Origin: Nissolia schottii | Lineage: Eukaryota > Streptophyta > Magnoliopsida > Fabales > Fabaceae | Direction: 5' to 3' | NCBI GenBank assembly: GCA_003254905.1 | Contig: QANU01030664.1 | Coordinates: forward strand, 31,372 to 95,371 | DNA: 64,000 nt | Shown: one piece after another, positions 10,463 through 20,964 of the stretch | Layout of the letters: every line of letters begins with the position of its first letter | How positions within the stretch are numbered: position 1 is the stretch's first letter | Notes under the pieces: generated by a model | The model's input: only the letters and a program-made list of their open reading frames with translations | Databases searched by the model: none | What the model was told of the DNA's origin: nothing | Translations under genes and position numbers: made by a program

Positions 10463-10580
10463 GTTCATTCGAATGAAATTCAAAATTCATTTGAATGACT
10501 CAAGAAATAAAGGATCAATCGAATGAGTCATGAACTCTGGAAATCATTCGAGTGAATGATCATAAGGGATTCGAATGACA
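10463..10580. repeat. CATTCGAATG palindrome cluster upstream of antisense gene copy 2
   Basis: Five units (CATTCGAATGAA, CATTTGAATGA, CAATCGAATGA, CATTCGAGTGAATG, ATTCGAATGA) lie between the antisense gene's leader and the 3' LTR of B. The same arrangement precedes copy 1 (1-32) and copy 3 (50398-50530). Confidence 0.75.
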
Positions 10581-10725
10581 CATCTTGGGTAAGGTTTTGA
10601 CAAACCTAAAGGGTTTTAGGAGGAACCGAAAGGTTTTAGACGCCCCGAGACATTCCGAGAACCCTAATTCCCTGAAAATAGCTCGAAAACTTAGCGACGC
10701 TCCAATTTCAGGACAAAATTTCAAT

Positions 10726-10738
10726 GAAGGGGGTGGAA
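10726..10738 (+). promoter_or_regulatory. Polypurine tract of element B
   Basis: GAAGGGGGTGGAA abuts the first base of the 3' LTR (TGTAACATC). Element T has a near-identical tract at its 3' LTR. This is the plus-strand primer site for reverse transcription. Confidence 0.9.
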
Positions 10739-11149
10739 TGTAACATCTCATTTTTTCTCATATGGAAAACTCGTGAGATAGGCGATTAACACTAGTTAAA
10801 GACCAGTCAAGGAAGTGAGAGAGTAAGACTCTCCCCTAACCCCTATGATGGGCAGTTAGGGCTAGGTTTTGCTACCCCCCGGACTTTTGCCAAAGCTTCC
10901 TATTGAGTTTCGGTTCAAACGAGAATTTTTCGGATACCGAAAATGCTCGTGGAATTTTTGGGAAAAATAGGAAGGCTGAAAATACTCTAAGGAAATTCCT
11001 AGAATTAACAAGGAAAATTAGTGGATCGCAACGGTATGCCCGAAATATTTTTAGGGCAACCGGATACGAGAGATTTTGGACAAAACGCGATCAAACGGGA
11101 GTGAAGTTGGTCTGGAGGAATTGGTTTCTATCTCCATTAGGAGATATTT

Positions 11150-11164
11150 TCATATAATAATAAT

Positions 11165-11217
<53 letters not shown>
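11150..11217 (+). repeat. (TAA)n microsatellite
   Basis: About 20 TAA/AAT units, one imperfect, in U3 of the B LTR just before the TATA box. The element A LTR lacks the expansion. Confidence 0.95.
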
Positions 11218-11220
<3 letters not shown>

Positions 11221-11268
11221 TGGCAAAATAAAATAAAAGAAAAAGGAAGAAGGGAAAAAGGGAATGGG

Positions 11269-11280
11269 GCTATAAATAGC
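11269..11280 (+). promoter_or_regulatory. TATA box of the element B LTR
   Basis: GCTATAAATAGC about 530 bp into the LTR, matching the TATA position of A, F and E. Confidence 0.8.
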
Positions 11281-11689
11281 CACCATTCAACAGAGAAACT
11301 TACGTCTTTTTGTTTCCTTTTCACAAACACCAGTCCCGTCCGTGCACATCACGGTTACGTGGTTAAAGCCCGTAAAAATCCTCGGACCACGCCAGCACGA
11401 TTCATAAATTTCCAGCAATAAAGCCACCGAGTCCAAATCTTTGTTTGATGTGGGTAACTCTAAGCCCACTGTCTATGTGGTTATTTATATGATTGTGTAT
11501 ATGTATCTATGTGAATTTAATTAGAAAAATACTTGGTAGAAATGATAGGGAGTAAGTTGTAGAGAGTGATTCTTGATGATTTTGACGTTTGGAAACCATA
11601 ACTGTACCGGTTGGATCACTGGAAATGAGAAAAAAGTTACGATGAAAGTCCCTGGGAGAAAATGCTCTCAGGAGCTAATCTTGAACTAG

Positions 11690-11905
11690 TTCAATCAATT
11701 GAATTCCCATGGGAATCGATTGAAAGATTTTTGGATTTCAGTTGATTGAATGAAGATTTCAATCGAATGAAAGTTTGAGAAGGATGTCAATCGATTGAAT
11801 GAGGATTTCAATCGAATGAAAACCTGAGAAGGATTTCAATCGAATGAAAGAAGTCTCAGGAATTCATCCAAATGCCCAAACCCTAATCATTCGAATGCTT
11901 CTTGA
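11690..11905. repeat. Palindrome cluster (CAATCGATTGAA / CATTCGAATG) in the B LTR
   Basis: Ten or so units of TTCAATCRAWTGAA type, several on a period near 38-45 bp with GAAGGAT or GAGGATT between them. It corresponds to 5019-5180 in A. Confidence 0.75.
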
Positions 11906-12239
11906 AGGACTTGAGTTTTTAACTATTTTATGGGATCCAACAAGTGCGAATATGCCCACCGTTGTATATGAGAGCATGCATCATGAGGAATCGGTTGCCG
12001 TATGGTCTAAGACGACCGTAGAAAACTAAAGCTCGTCACGTAAAAGTCCAAAAAGATCACAATTGAATCCTAGGGAACGAAGACGAGCTAGAAAGGCTCC
12101 GACCCCAGTTGGTCCGGAAGACCTTAGTTAAAGGTATAGTTATATGACTAGGAGGTCTCCCTGTTTCTCTTGGCACGTCTTACAGACACGCCCCTCACCA
12201 ATTCGATAAGCTGGATTGGTTAAGACTAATGCAAGCAAG

Positions 12240-12515
12240 GGCCTGATTACGATAGAACTGGGCCAAGGCCTGAGGTTTATGAGAACAGGCCAAGGCCTGA
12301 GGAGTGTGAAGACTAAGGCCTTATTATGTGAGAACAGGCCAAGGCCTGCAGAAAGAAAGGAGTAAAGGGGCCCCAATTAAGAAAAGGATAAAGGAAAGCT
12401 CGGTCAAGTCCAAGGGCTGACCAGGTCGAGTCCAAGGTCCGACCTACATGTCCACACTAGGTCGAGTCCAAGGTCCGACCTACGTGCCTACACCTGATCG
12501 AGTCCAAGGTCCGAT
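12240..12515 (+). repeat. Inverted-repeat minisatellites in the B LTR
   Basis: From 12245 to 12345 the palindrome GGCCAAGGCC or variants recur, in part with a TGAGAACA lead. From about 12423 to 12515 a unit of about 38 bp containing GTCGAGTCCAAGGTCCGAC occurs three times. Related LTRs carry different short inverted repeats at the same place (4590-4665 and 38610-38690). Confidence 0.7.
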
Positions 12516-12735
12516 CCCTCGCCATTCCTATAAAGGGAGTGGTTTTACCTATCGCGTTCGATCTCTTCCTCCTATGAGCTTCACGTGGCTAGCTACCACA
12601 CCGGTTAAGAGCGTTGCCGGGTCGACACGATAGGGAAAACAAAGAGGTTGTAGCCAAGGCTATGGTTAAAAAGGTGAAAGGAATAAGAAGGATGCAACCA
12701 CAGGGCTCGTAAGAGAATTCCAGATCCCCGACATG

Positions 12736-15566
12736 TGTAACATCCCGCTTTCTCCTTAGCGGAATTTTGCTAGATAATTGTCCAAGATATTTCCAATTTC
12801 AGTTGAGTCGTGAGAATCATGGACTCTTAGGATTAAAATTGTCTGTAAAAATATTTTTGTATGTTTTCTCAAAATTCTGCAGACACTAGAACAAACCATT
12901 TCTACTGTCTAAATACGACCGCGGGTCTAAAATATCCGTAAAAGGTACGGCTACGACGAGAATTCACAAATACCTTAAGTGAACCTAGAACCTTAGAAAA
13001 ATTAGGGGATCACAAGGACGTAACCAGAATATTTTTAGAACAGCCATACGGGAAGTACCGGGACCGAGAACGATAAAATCGGATCAAAATTGATTTGCCG
13101 GAGACCTTTAATTCTCGGCCACACAAGTGGCCAAAACACAAAGGCCATACACGGCCAAGAAGAAGCCAAGTGTGGTCAAAGGGGTCAAAAGGTGGGTGAG
13201 TCACATGGTGAGTCATGATAAGGACATTTAGCATAAAGACAAAATAAGTGTATTTCGGGAATTTTGCCCCAAGGGAAAAATTGGAAAGGGGAATTCGGCC
13301 AAGAGCCTATAAATCCCCCCCAAATCTGAAATTTTGGGGAAAAATTAGAAAACCTTACCAAAGCTCTGTCCGATTACACAATCAACTGTTATTTTGTCAA
13401 ACCGAGAACCCAGAGACTTTCTACATCACACCCAGTCTAGATTCTTCAAAAATCCCCTAACCCTAACCCACAAAAAGCCCTCAAAATACCTAGAGAAATC
13501 TTGAAGAAACTCAGCCCAAGAGGAGTTAGGAGGCATCATAGCAAGTTAGAAGTCCGTAGGAAACACCAAAACCGGGAAAACGTGGGTAAATCGACATAAT
13601 CACTGTCTATGTGATTTAAGATGTGTGATGATGTTTGTGCTATGTTTTGTGTTAGATATATCTGTAGTTAGGAATCCTTTTATGTGACCTTGGTATATAT
13701 ATGTTGTTGATAATTGTCTGGACATGTTGGTGCTGTTTGTGATTCTGTCAGAATTTAGGAACGCTTAAGACAGAAATAGGCATATGATACGGTTTTGAAG
13801 GGATCTATATGATGAGATTTTTATCATGAAAAACTAATACTATTTTTGGATTCTACATAAAAAATTGAGTGGGGATGTCTAGTTTTATGATTTTTGGAGT
13901 CCCCGATAAATTTCTCAGCAATCAGGCAAAAAATGGAGTTTCTATGAGAAAGGGAAAAAGGGGAAATTCACGTCTTGGGACTGAAAAAAATGGGTTTATT
14001 TTTAGAAAACATGGGTTTAGAACTATCAAAAACCTTAAGCGCAAGTCTTGAGTCCATCTGGTTTTTGAGATTAAAATTCCAAAGAAAACAGGGCGTTTAC
14101 GGGGGTAAAATAGTAATTTTGGGAAAAGGGTAAAACTGGAATTTCGTGCATTTGGGGTAAGAATCTGGATTTTTAAACATGAAAAATGATCTTAGGACTA
14201 TCAAAAACCTTGGGGTAAGGTCTTGGACCTCTCCGATTTCTGATTCCTAATCTCTGACAGAAAACAGATGTATGCTTTGTGATTTTTAGAATAAATACTA
14301 GATATGTTTAGAAAATACTTGAGCATGAAGTATTGAGCTATGTATGTTCTATGTGTTATGTGTTACATAACTATGTGAGTTTATGCTTTTTTTACGATTT
14401 ATGGAAAGAGTTGTTGGGAATATATGAGATTTATGGTTGGAAATGGTATGGAACATGAAAATATGTCTCTTTTATGTTACTGAGCTATATTTTCTCTATG
14501 TGAATGATTGTCTTGAAATATGGATGAATGATATACGATTGTACACATGTGGTTGTTTTATGGGATCTTGAATTGTGGACGGCAGTCCTAGGGTGTAGAT
14601 GGCATCGCGTGTGGATGGCAGTCCTAGGGTGTAGATGGCATCGCGTGTAGACAACAGTCCTAGTGTACGTAATACATTGCTTGTGGATGGTCCTAGGGTG
14701 CATAATACATCACATGTGGATGTTCCTAGGGTTCACAATACATCGCGTGTGGACGGTCCTAGGGTGTACAATACATCGCGTGTGGACGGTCCCATGATAT
14801 GAATGATGGAGGATGTATGTTTGATTGAGAACTTATTCCCTAGGAGCCAGGCAGAACATAAAAGACCTAGTAATGAAAAGACTAAACTCCCTCAAACACC
14901 TAGTAATATGGGTAGCTGCTCAGGACTAGCAGGAATATTAATAACTAGTAGGGATGTAGCATAATTGTGACACCTAGAGACCCTTGAGTGGCGGAATCAT
15001 AATTGAGACAAGAAAATGAGTTGCAAAAACCAAGGTTTCCCACTAAGAACTCAGAGTTCTCATACCAGCTCCTTTATGGTTCCAGGTGAGCAAGACAGGA
15101 CCTCAGCTTGATACACGAAGCGGCAGTCTCAACGAAGAGGAATCGAGAAATAGAATAGCAAGAACTAGGACAAGGACGTTACAATCAGCCCTTAGTTAGC
15201 ATAATCCATGTATTGTACTTCTATGAGAAATTTCGTGTATGTATTAACTATGATATTACCTATGTAAATAATTGTGAGTACATGTTATGGACCACTTGTC
15301 TGCTTATTATTTGACGTTGCTATGTTGGAATAGTTATCTGTTAAGTATAAAGCTTTAACGCTTACATTATAAATTCTATCTGACACGATGACTCATATTT
15401 TATATCGTATATATATAACGAAAAAGTTTCAAAATGGTGCATATTTTCAAGTATAAGATGATTGTGAACCTTAAAGTAGGGCTAAAAGTAACCCCAATCA
15501 AAGCAGATAACAACCTTGTGAGCATTGTTTGCGATGTACGCGTAAGCAGCTAACTAGGGTGTTTCA
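12736..15566 (+). mobile_element. Solo LTR (2,831 bp) in the 3' LTR of B
   Basis: It begins TGTAACATCCCGC and ends GGTGTTTCA, flanked by perfect ACATG duplications (12731-12735 and 15567-15571). There is no internal region, so it arose by recombination between the LTRs of a former element. It has a TATA box (CCTATAAATC, 13305-13314), a candidate donor near 13585 (GTGGGTAAATC), the shared LTR block near 14910-14960 and a candidate acceptor at about 15085. No intact reading frame follows the acceptor. Confidence 0.9.
14575..14800 (+). repeat. Degenerate tandem array, period 36 then 33 bp
   Basis: About seven units begin GTGGA(T/C)GG and contain CCTAGGG; the first four have a 36-bp period, the later ones 33 bp. 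They lie inside the solo LTR 12736-15566. Confidence 0.8.
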
Positions 15567-15998
15567 ACATGCATGAGATAGATATGCATATGGATGAATG
15601 ATTGCTTGTTTGTACTTATATATGTAGCCAAGTTAATATTTATGTATGATATTATGCATTACGTATCATCAAGGGAACGCCCCAAGATGACTAGTATGTC
15701 AGTTAGCAGTAACACGAGTAGGCGATTTCGTATTGCCACACTCAGACGAGATAAAGAAAATAGCACGAAGCCTAGGTAATATCCAGATTAGACGCCCAAT
15801 CACCTAGTAAATTAGATAAAGCTGCTCAGGACAAAGGCCAAAGATAATAATCAGTAGGGGGCTAGTATGCATGACACTTAGAGGTTTCCTGAGTGGCCTG
15901 GACTCGGCCCGAGAAATGAACAATAGAGACTGTGTAGGGTTTTTACTAAGAACGAATCCATTCTTACCCCCACTCGTGTATGACTCTAGATCAAATAG

Positions 15999-16465
15999 AT
16001 GATATCCCCACCTCCGAAAGACATTTGGCTATTTACATGCACCCGACAGCGGAACTTCAGGACTGACACCCTCATTGAGACCTGTAAGTTCGCGCCTGCA
16101 AACTTACCTGCAGAGCCTCAGCCACAGCCCGCATTGCCTCGATGGATACCCCGAGGACCAGGGTCCTCGCCGATGCATCCCATCTAGGTAGATGAGCGCC
16201 CAGGAGCCAGTAGCTACGACCCGATTAACCTCAGTGGCGAGGATGAGGCTCCTCCTTCCGAGCCCGAGCTAGAGTCAGAGCCCACAGCTGACCCGAGGAC
16301 GTTTGCTCCGCCGTCCCGCGGCCGAAGCCTCCGGACCACAGGAAAAAAAGGGTAAATCCAGCATTACCACGTCGCTATGTGCACCGTGACTTCACGGCAG
16401 TGACCACCTTGTCCAGCGAGGAAGAGGAGGAGGATTCAGCAGAGGAGGAGGGGTCAGACGAGTAG
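15999..16465 (+). pseudogene. LTR-embedded small reading frame, broken copy (3' LTR of B)
   Basis: It pairs with 6523-6990. ATG is 9 nt after the candidate acceptor (ACTCTAG), again with TAG directly before it. An in-frame TAG near 16186 replaces the Trp of PIW, and a small deletion near 16345 shifts the frame. The acidic end (EEEEDSAEEEGSDE) is still legible. Many substitutions relative to 6523-6990 leave the protein similar. Confidence 0.65.
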
Positions 16466-17964
16466 CCTATGGGAGTAGGCAGGATAGTCGCGAGCTTGAG
16501 ATGGATCAGCTAGGTTAGGACTGCAGTAGTGATAGTAGGCTTGTACAGTCGCGCAATGGGTAGTACCCATCCGCGGAGCCATATTGTACCTAGATATAGT
16601 TACACAACGGGTAGTTCCAGTCCATACCTATGTGTACTGTTTGTCTGTAGTATGTATTGTTTGATAATATATGATAATGTAAATATAATGAGAACTGCTC
16701 TTTTGACTATATGAATGTACCTGTAACTGATGCTTTTGGCCGAATATGTATGTGCTTATATGTTAATGGATAACTAGGTAGTCAAGACTTCGTCATCTAG
16801 TGCTTTATCAATTATGCGACTACTTATCTGCACGGCTCTATGTTCGAAGTACTAGTTGTGAACAGTTTTGAAACGGCCTCTAATTTGAGTAAAACCCTTT
16901 GTTGCCAAGCATTAGGGAACGATAAGAGTTCGCATCACCAGGAGAAAACCCCCTAGTCTGGAAGGCTTATGACTTAAGCATAGGTCCGCTAGCTAGGGTG
17001 TTTCAATGCTCACTAGGTTTTTAAGTAATTGGTGGGAGTACTTATAGTCCTTCATTACTTTCAAAAATACTAGGTTAGAGAAAATATGGAGCATTTTTAA
17101 ACTTTTCCTGCTGGTAATGTATTCTTAAAGTATGAGCCGCGTGTGAACAAGATACATGTAGTACAAGCAATAGAGCTTTGGGCTTACGACTATTAATCAA
17201 TTCTAGTATAATCAGTTAGATAAGCAAATGCATGGTCCATCACAGATATTTACAACAATCCACATAGTATTATAGTAATTTACATATACATAGTATTTCC
17301 ATCACAATACATGGTTCAATCCTCATAACCAAAAAGTCCATCTAACGTGCAACTATACTAGCTCATCTTCACAGCCTTGTAGTCTTGCCTCCTAGGTAAT
17401 GGAGGCTCGTACTTCATCCTTTATGGCTCCTCGTGCCGCTCATCATAGCTCTTGTCTGCCCCTGGAATCATGAGTGAGTGGGGGTGAGAATGTTCGTCCT
17501 GTGGAACTAGGTTTCCCTAGTTGTTCCAATTGTTTAATACAATATGTTTTGATGATGGCAAATACAATATGCTCTAATTGTCTATGCTCATTGTATATGC
17601 TTATATTTGTAGAACTAGGTTTCCCTAGTTATTCTATATCTTGATGATGACAAAAAGTACACAACAAATAGATAGTGACAATTAGAATGCAAAAGGATGT
17701 TATATACTAAATAGCATACATTTGATATTGTATGATTGAACTTGATGGTAACTGATAAGTGCCCAAAATACGCAATTTTCATCATTTAAAATGGCACTTA
17801 TTTGTTTATGTTTTAAGGAATTATCTAATGAATTCCCCATTTTTGTAGGATTTTAAATATATTTTGAAAGATGGATGCAATCAAGATTAATTGAAGAATA
17901 GTCCCATAAAGAATGGAGAAAAAGGGCAAAAGTGGAAAAGAGCTTAAAGAGGAAATCTGCGAAG

Positions 17965-18250
17965 GACCGCTCAGCAGTGATTGAATCTCGCTCAGCGTAC
18001 AAACGACAAAGGCCGCTCAGCGAAAGCACCCTTGCCGCTCAGTAGTTGTACGTCGGCAGCCACTTGCAAGCGGCGCATTAAATGCACCAGCTGGAGCCAA
18101 CCTGGCGCCAGCCTGGCATGGCGGCGCCGCTCTGAAAAGCTGCTGGAGCATTTATTACTCCGCGTATAATGATTACATTGCTCAGTAGAATAGTACAATC
18201 GCTCAACGGTATTGCCAGAATCGCTCAGCGGTGACAACCAAACCGCTGAG
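17965..18250. repeat. CGCTCAGCG palindrome cluster
   Basis: At least eight CCGCTCAGCGG-type palindromes or degraded versions occur between 17965 and 18250, spaced about 20-30 bp apart except across a unique stretch (18060-18170). The 3' LTR has the counterpart at 23258-23546. The same core occurs in the unrelated Tekay-type LTRs F, E and T. Confidence 0.8.
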
Positions 18251-18270
18251 CAAAGGACCCCAAACCGTGC

Positions 18271-18280
18271 CTATAAATAG
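18271..18280 (+). promoter_or_regulatory. TATA box of the Athila-like 5' LTR
   Basis: CTATAAATAG about 520 bp into the LTR. The 3' LTR has lost this segment. Confidence 0.8.
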
Positions 18281-19368
18281 GAGGGTCGAGCCATACTTCA
18301 AGGCATCCCATTCCATCTCACATACACCCTTCTTCCACCAAAATCTTCATTCTTCCTTTGTAGTTTATTTTAGTTTAGGTTAGGAACAAAGAGGAGGCTT
18401 GTGAAGGAGCTGGGAGAATCGAGGAAGCTCGGCGAACCGCTGTCATGACGGCGTGATTACATGTCATGGTAAGCATCTCAAACTTGCCTTCGAGATACTC
18501 TTGTAAGATGGATTCCTAATCCTCTTTTTGTTGAGATTTTGGTCATTATTGTAGTATGATTGTATCCATGTACTATTACATATGAATCTATCAGTTTTCT
18601 TATGATTTGCTTGAAAGGTTTTACACTTAATGCTAGTCTTTGCTTAGTGTTTTGATTCTTGATTTGGTACCTAGTTGTGTGAACGACAATTATACTAATT
18701 AAGTCATCACCAAGTTAAGATCAACATCATTATGCTTAACTAGATTCTAGGCTTGAACGTTGTGAACGAAAGTTACAATCATTAGAGTCAGAACTAAACC
18801 ATTTCATCTAATCTTGTTGCCGTAACTGGAATAAAGGTTAGCCGTTTTAACATCTGAATTAATGCTAGCGTACTTGGTTAAGCTTATGTGTGAAAGTGAC
18901 AGTTTAACAAAGGAAACCTGTAATCTTGTCATGCGCAAAAGTGATGACAAGTTAAGAACTGGTGGTGGGCAATCAAATGATAACTCTATGTAATGAGTAA
19001 ATGGATGCATGAAACTATGATATGATTCAATTCCCAACAAGCTCCGGAACTACCTCTGATTTGTTGCCTATTTACTTTTCATGTTGTTATTTACCTATTT
19101 AGTTTATTAAAACAAGTTATCAAATCCTTCACTTTATTGTTTAATTAATTAAACTCAAGAACGGTATTTTTGCAACTCTCTGTGGATTCGACTATACCCG
19201 ACTATACTGCAATTGGATCCTTTGTAGATCTGAAAGCCGTAAAGAAGGTATATATTTAATTTGAATGACCAAAGTGCAGAGAAGCTTTCTACGAGCTTGG
19301 CACAGTTGTGACAAAACCTAAGCTGTGTCAAGATTGGAGAAAGTGGTTAAAAAGGCTTTCATCAAATT

Positions 19369-19386
19369 TGGCGCCGTTGCTGGGGA
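19369..19386 (+). promoter_or_regulatory. Primer-binding site, Asp-tRNA type
   Basis: TGGCGCCGTTGCTGGGGA lies 4 bp after the 5' LTR. It matches the primer site usual in Athila-lineage elements except for one position (GCC to GCT). Confidence 0.9.
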
Positions 19387-19542
19387 GTTGCATCAAAAAT
19401 ACATAGCTTGAGTTTTGTTTAGTTAAACAATTGTGAATATTTGTAAAATATTGTATAGTATTTATTTTCGTTATTTTATGATTTTTACTGGTGAACTCTT
19501 TTGTTCTAATCTTATTTGGCTAGTATGAATTTTTCTTAGCAA

Positions 19543-20964
19543 TTGCGAGGTAAGACTTCAAAAGATCAATTGTTGTTTGAACTTGAGATTGAAGCTACTT
19601 CAAGAAAGAACAGTAAAAAGAAGAAAAAGCAACTATCCAAACAAAGAGCGGAGCAAAAGACAACTTCATCATCAACTTCTTCAACCAACCAAGAAGAAAC
19701 CATGGCTGACACCACTGGAGCTGGAGACAACACAGGAGCTGGTATAGGAGCCAGTGACAATAGGGGTTTTGTCAACTTTACCCCTCGAAACATCATAAGA
19801 ATGAGCAGAACCTCAGGAACGTAAAGATCACCTCAGATGCAACCTGGTTTGGTACAATTATTATATACTAACCCCTTTGCAGGTTTGGATCATGAGGATC
19901 CGTATGCTCATTTGACGAAGTTTTATGAACTCTATGGGACCGCGAGAATGTCTGAGGCAGATGAAGAATCAATCTTTTTAAGGATGTTTCCCCTGACTTT
20001 GATCGGGAAAGCCAAAGAGTGGTTGCTTGATCAACTGGAGGAAAAGTTTTGTGCAAGGTACTTTTCTCAGTCTAAGTTTATGGATTTAAAGACTGCAATT
20101 TCTACATTTGTGCAGGCACCCGGAGAGAGTCTTTGTGAGTTCTGGGAGAGATACAAATCCATGCTAAGAAAATGCCCTAACCATGGGTTCGATGCAAGAA
20201 CACAAATTCATATCTTCCACAACGGACTCCAACAACAGCACAAACTCATGCTTGATGTTGCAGCCGGTGGACAGATAATGTCCAAAACACCTGAAGAAGC
20301 AATCTCCAATATTGATTCCATGGCCTTGATAGATCAACAAGGCTAATACCACAGAGGACCTAGCAGAGGAGGAGTACTTGAGCTGGGAACCAACGATGTC
20401 ATACTTGCCCAAAACAAGCAACTCCAACAACAGATAGACGAGGTGAAGAAGGCCTTAAATGAGTTGCCGAGGCAGATCAAGGAAGCTCGTGATGCAAAAA
20501 GGAAACAGGTATTTCAATGTGAAATTTGTAATAGTGATCACCTGTCTGTTAACTGTCATTTCAAGGAAGAAGAGGTTCACTTCCTTGATAACCAGCAAAG
20601 GCCACCCTATCAAAACAATTTCCAAAGGGGGCCGAATCAAAATTTTCAACAGTCATGGAGGCAAGAGCCTGGACCCTCATTTAACAAAGCCCCGCAACAG
20701 CCGTACCAACCATCCCGTCCATATCAGAATCAGCCACCAGTCTATTCAAATTCCAAAATAGAGGAAACGTTTAATCAATTTATGCAACAATCAATGATTA
20801 ATCAAAAGAACAACGAAGCCTCTATTAGGAATTTGGAGATACAATTGGGACAATTGGCTACTGATATAGCGGAGTTAAAAAAGAAGAAGTTCACGGCCAA
20901 ACCGGAGCTGAACCCAAAGGACTCTTGCCATGGAAGGAGGTCCGATGATGAGGAAGGGAGCTAG
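19543..20964 (+). pseudogene. gag: Athila-type gag, broken
   Basis: One frame runs through 19543-20964 with two in-frame TAA codons (19822-19824 and 20344-20346). The apparent start is TTG (M-R-G-K-T-S-K position), so the ATG was probably lost. A Lys/Ser-rich N-terminus is followed by the capsid-like core (NPFAGLDHEDPYAHLTKFYE, then FPLTLIGKAKEWL and GESLCEFWERYKSMLRKCP), typical of Athila/Tat Gag. Between KEWLLDQ and LEEKF about ten residues usual in the family are missing. A Cys-X2-Cys-X3-His-X4-Cys knuckle (CEICNSDHLSVNC) lies near 20520, then a Gln/Pro-rich region and a coiled-coil-like C-terminus (EIQLGQLATDIAELKKKK). Gag packages the RNA in the particle; this copy cannot make it whole. 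Confidence 0.85.

Larger units (their letters stand above)
6110..17005 (+). mobile_element. Element B: non-autonomous Tekay-like LTR retrotransposon with antisense gene
   Basis: The truncated 5' LTR (6110-7533, cut by element A) is followed by a perfect initiator-tRNA primer site, a gag-start relic, non-coding DNA, an antisense gene (10204-8852), a polypurine tract and a complete 3' LTR starting at 10739. The 3' LTR is interrupted by a solo LTR at 12736-15566 and ends at 17005. The internal region is only about 3.2 kb and has no pol. The two LTRs match throughout the overlap (6110-7533 against 15576-17005) with scattered differences, so B is not recent. It is inserted in LTR H; the target would be ATGCT (17006-17010). 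Confidence 0.85.
10739..17005 (+). repeat. 3' LTR of element B (about 3.43 kb, interrupted)
   Basis: Two pieces, 10739-12735 and 15572-17005, are separated by a solo LTR with its target duplication. Order: U3, (TAA)n microsatellite, TATA box at 11271, candidate 5' splice site near 11453 (TGTGGGTAACTC), palindrome cluster, GGCCAAGGCC inverted repeats, the shared LTR block near 15800-15870 and a broken small reading frame (15999-16465). It ends GGTGTTTCA. Confidence 0.9.
17753..19364 (+). repeat. 5' LTR of the Athila-like element (1,612 bp)
   Basis: It runs TGATAAGTGCCC to GGCTTTCATCA. It holds a GC-rich cluster of CGCTCAGCG palindromes (about 17965-18250) just upstream of a TATA box (CTATAAATAG, 18271-18280). 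Confidence 0.9.
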
